Of a DNA stretch of 64,000 nt, positions 62,428 to 64,000 are shown piece by piece; position 1 is the first letter of the stretch; every line of letters begins with the position of its first letter. The translations under genes were made by a program, and so were the position numbers. This DNA is from Bacteroidaceae bacterium (lineage in GTDB: Bacteria > Bacteroidota > Bacteroidia > Bacteroidales > Bacteroidaceae). Under the pieces are notes generated by a model, which had not been told where the DNA came from, did not search any database, and saw nothing but the letters and a program-made list of their open reading frames with translations. The stretch spans positions 1 through 64,000 of the forward strand of contig JAFSAT010000025.1 of assembly GCA_017442185.1 (NCBI GenBank). The letters are read 5' to 3'.

Positions 62428-63465
62428 ATGAGAGTATATATTTCGGCATTGCTGTTTTTGTTGCACTCCTTGGTGTTCGTGCTGTCGGCCCAAGAGAGAA
62501 AATATGAGGTCTACAGTGTGGGTTTCTACAATTTGGAGAACCTCTTTGATACTATACATGATGCGGGAAAGAACGATTTTGAGTATCTTCCCGACGGGGT
62601 TAATAAGTGGGGCACAATGAAATATTCTGCCAAACTGAAGAATATGGCAACGGTGCTCAACGAAATGTCGGCCGATATGTTGCCTATGGGAATGTCGGCA
62701 GTGGGGGTGTCAGAGGTTGAGAATTACAGAGTGCTCGACGACCTTGTAAACCATCCGGTGCTTGCCCATCGCGGTTGGAAGGTTGCACACATCGAGGGCC
62801 CTGATACTCGCGGAGTGGATTGTGCATTGCTCTATAATCCAAAACTTTTTAAACAGATTGATAGTCGATTGGTTCCTTATATCACTGAGGAAAACGATAC
62901 CACTTACAAAACACGCGGATTCCTTGTCGTGAGCGGACAGATGGCAGAGGAACGTGTGCATATTGTGGTGAACCATTGGCCCTCGCGCTATGCTTCGTCG
63001 CAGTCCCGTGAACGTGCAGGAGTGTTGGTGCGTGCTATTAAAGATTCTCTGCTGAGTGTCGACCCGCAGTCGAAAATAATAATAATGGGTGATATGAACG
63101 ACGACCCCGACGACAAAAGCATGAAAAACAGTCTTGGTGCAATGCGTGAGCAGAAGCAGATAAAAACATCGGGCGACCTATACAATCCCTGGTGGAACAT
63201 ATTGCGTAACAAGGGGCTCGGAACACTGAAATATCGCGGAAAGTGGAATCTTTTCGACCAAATTGTGGTGAACGGAAATCTTGTGGGCAAAGACCGCACC
63301 ACATTGAAATATTGGAAACCCGAGATTTTTACACGCAGCTATATGTTGCAGCAAGAGGGTAAATATAAAGGCTCGCCCAAACGTACACATGCCGGCGGAG
63401 TGTGGCTCAACGGTTACAGCGACCACCTTCCGGTGATTATTTATCTTATTAAGGAGCAAAAATAA
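62428..63465 (+). CDS. Secreted endonuclease/exonuclease/phosphatase family protein
   Basis: A 345-residue exported enzyme of the EEP (DNase I-like) superfamily. The ATG at 62428 is chosen over a TTG nine codons upstream because it begins a proper signal peptide (MRVYISALLFLLHSL, ending SAQ). The active-site pattern is visible: FYNLENLFD near residue 32 for the first Asn/metal site, VSEVEN near 95 for the metal-binding Glu, VNHWPSR near 178 for the catalytic His, MGDMNDDPDD near 216 and YSDHLPVII at the end for the final Asp-His. Family members cut nucleic acids or phosphoesters. It is divergent from the TonB operon, which may import its products. Confidence 0.9.
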   Translation: MRVYISALLFLLHSLVFVLSAQERKYEVYSVGFYNLENLFDTIHDAGKNDFEYLPDGVNKWGTMKYSAKLKNMATVLNEMSADMLPMGMSAVGVSEVENYRVLDDLVNHPVLAHRGWKVAHIEGPDTRGVDCALLYNPKLFKQIDSRLVPYITEENDTTYKTRGFLVVSGQMAEERVHIVVNHWPSRYASSQSRERAGVLVRAIKDSLLSVDPQSKIIIMGDMNDDPDDKSMKNSLGAMREQKQIKTSGDLYNPWWNILRNKGLGTLKYRGKWNLFDQIVVNGNLVGKDRTTLKYWKPEIFTRSYMLQQEGKYKGSPKRTHAGGVWLNGYSDHLPVIIYLIKEQK

Positions 63466-63520
63466 CATAATCATAAAACAGGAGCGCTAAATTAAATAGC
63501 GCTCCTGTTTTATGATTATG
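63466..63520. terminator. Bidirectional terminator
   Basis: A stem of over 20 base pairs (CATAATCATAAAACAGGAGC and its complement) fills the whole gap between two convergent stop codons, with A and T runs on both sides. Confidence 0.9.
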
Positions 63521-64000
63521 TTACACATCCATACGGCTCTCTACCATCTCCCAATCGACAATCTCCCATATACGTTTGACATGCTCGGTGCGGCGATTTT
63601 GATAGTCGAGATAATAGGCGTGCTCCCAAACATCTATTCCGAAGAGGGGTTTCATGCGGTAGCGCATGGGATTGTCGCCATTGTGACAGCGCATAATGTC
63701 GAGCTTGCCACTCTCGTCTTGGGTGAGCCACACCCAGCCCGAACCGAAAAGTGCTGCACAAGCCTCTTCCATCTTGCTTTTAAATGTCTCGAAATTGCCA
63801 AAGTCGAAGCGGATGGCACTTAGCAGAGTGCCATGAGGGCGGTTGTTCTGTGGAGAGTAGGGGCTGAATTGCTCAAAATACAATGCGTGATTAAGCACCT
63901 GTCCCGCATTGTTCAACAGCGGCCCCTCGGGAGCGCTTGTCACAATCTCGTGCAACGTCATATCTTCATAGTCGCAGCCCTGTACCAAGCGGTTGAGATT
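63521..64000 (-). CDS. sodB: Superoxide dismutase [Fe/Mn], 5' end outside window
   Basis: SodB converts superoxide to oxygen and hydrogen peroxide in the cytosol. The visible 159 residues are the C-terminal four-fifths; the frame runs off the right edge with NLNRLVQG. The metal ligands of the second half are present: His in NHALYFEQFSP near the start of the visible part (LNNAGQVLNHALYF), Asp in FGIDVWEHAYYLDY and His in that same WEHAYY motif. GSGWVWLTQD matches the core of the family. In Bacteroidales this enzyme is often cambialistic, accepting iron or manganese; the residues seen here do not decide the metal. The first His ligand lies outside the window. Confidence 0.96.
   Translation of the reverse strand, partial: NLNRLVQGCDYEDMTLHEIVTSAPEGPLLNNAGQVLNHALYFEQFSPYSPQNNRPHGTLLSAIRFDFGNFETFKSKMEEACAALFGSGWVWLTQDESGKLDIMRCHNGDNPMRYRMKPLFGIDVWEHAYYLDYQNRRTEHVKRIWEIVDWEMVESRMDV

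Overview
The window is chromosomal DNA from a member of the order Bacteroidales (Bacteroidota), most likely a gut Bacteroidaceae, Prevotellaceae or Muribaculaceae species. The evidence is the gene content: type III pantothenate kinase beside LptC, a CNNM transporter and PpiD; a TonB receptor with DUF5689 and choice-of-anchor J lipoproteins; a nanLET-type sialic acid operon; a DUF4105 (Lnb) lipoprotein N-acyltransferase; carboxynorspermidine dehydrogenase; and TamA/TamB. The promoters agree: TAnnTTTG or TAnnTTCG -7 boxes recur, several with a TTTG-type -33 box 19-20 bases upstream. No rRNA, tRNA, CRISPR array or intact insertion sequence was seen.

Layout. Bases 1-2000 look accessory: the start of an AlbA_2 (Schlafen-type) protein and the C-terminal scrap of a DUF1998-type helicase behind an intact promoter. 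Bases 2100-12000 are housekeeping: dnaK (with a sigma54-like motif upstream), carboxynorspermidine dehydrogenase, recA, a secreted C1 peptidase, recJ and recQ. Bases 11900-17500 hold a GH109-like oxidoreductase, cstA, and a sigma factor/putative anti-sigma/secreted protein/outer membrane barrel operon. Bases 17600-25300 are an envelope-biogenesis cluster reading leftward from coaX through a barrel protein, a TPR protein, lptC and a CNNM protein to ppiD. Bases 25400-36500 hold lnb, a phosphatase-superfamily protein that has lost its metal ligands, mannose-1-phosphate guanylyltransferase and the TamA-like/TamB pair. Bases 36600-44700 contain prmA, a GH130 enzyme with a GPH sugar transporter, a lipoprotein cyclophilin overlapping an M16 peptidase, a metal permease fused to an HMA domain, and a His-rich secreted protein. 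Bases 44800-49300 are the sialic acid operon (lyase, epimerase, transporter, mutarotase). A SIMPL protein follows.

The most unusual part is 50369-55800: a two-gene unit with its own strong promoter. The first gene encodes a degenerate SIR2-like domain fused to a TIR domain that keeps its presumed catalytic Glu. The second encodes a 1328-residue STAND-type NTPase with a predicted transmembrane helix, a long repeat-rich outer part and two PDZ-like segments. This looks like a nucleotide-depleting, signal-gated conflict or defence module, but with an unusual membrane-anchored sensor. The gap between the two genes consists almost exactly of one copy of a dispersed palindromic repeat, seen about nine times in the window.

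Bases 56000-63500 hold a TonB receptor, a DUF5689 lipoprotein and a lipoprotein with a recent internal duplication, divergent from a secreted endonuclease/exonuclease/phosphatase-family enzyme; together they suggest an extracellular nucleic-acid or phosphoester uptake system. The window ends inside an Fe/Mn superoxide dismutase gene.
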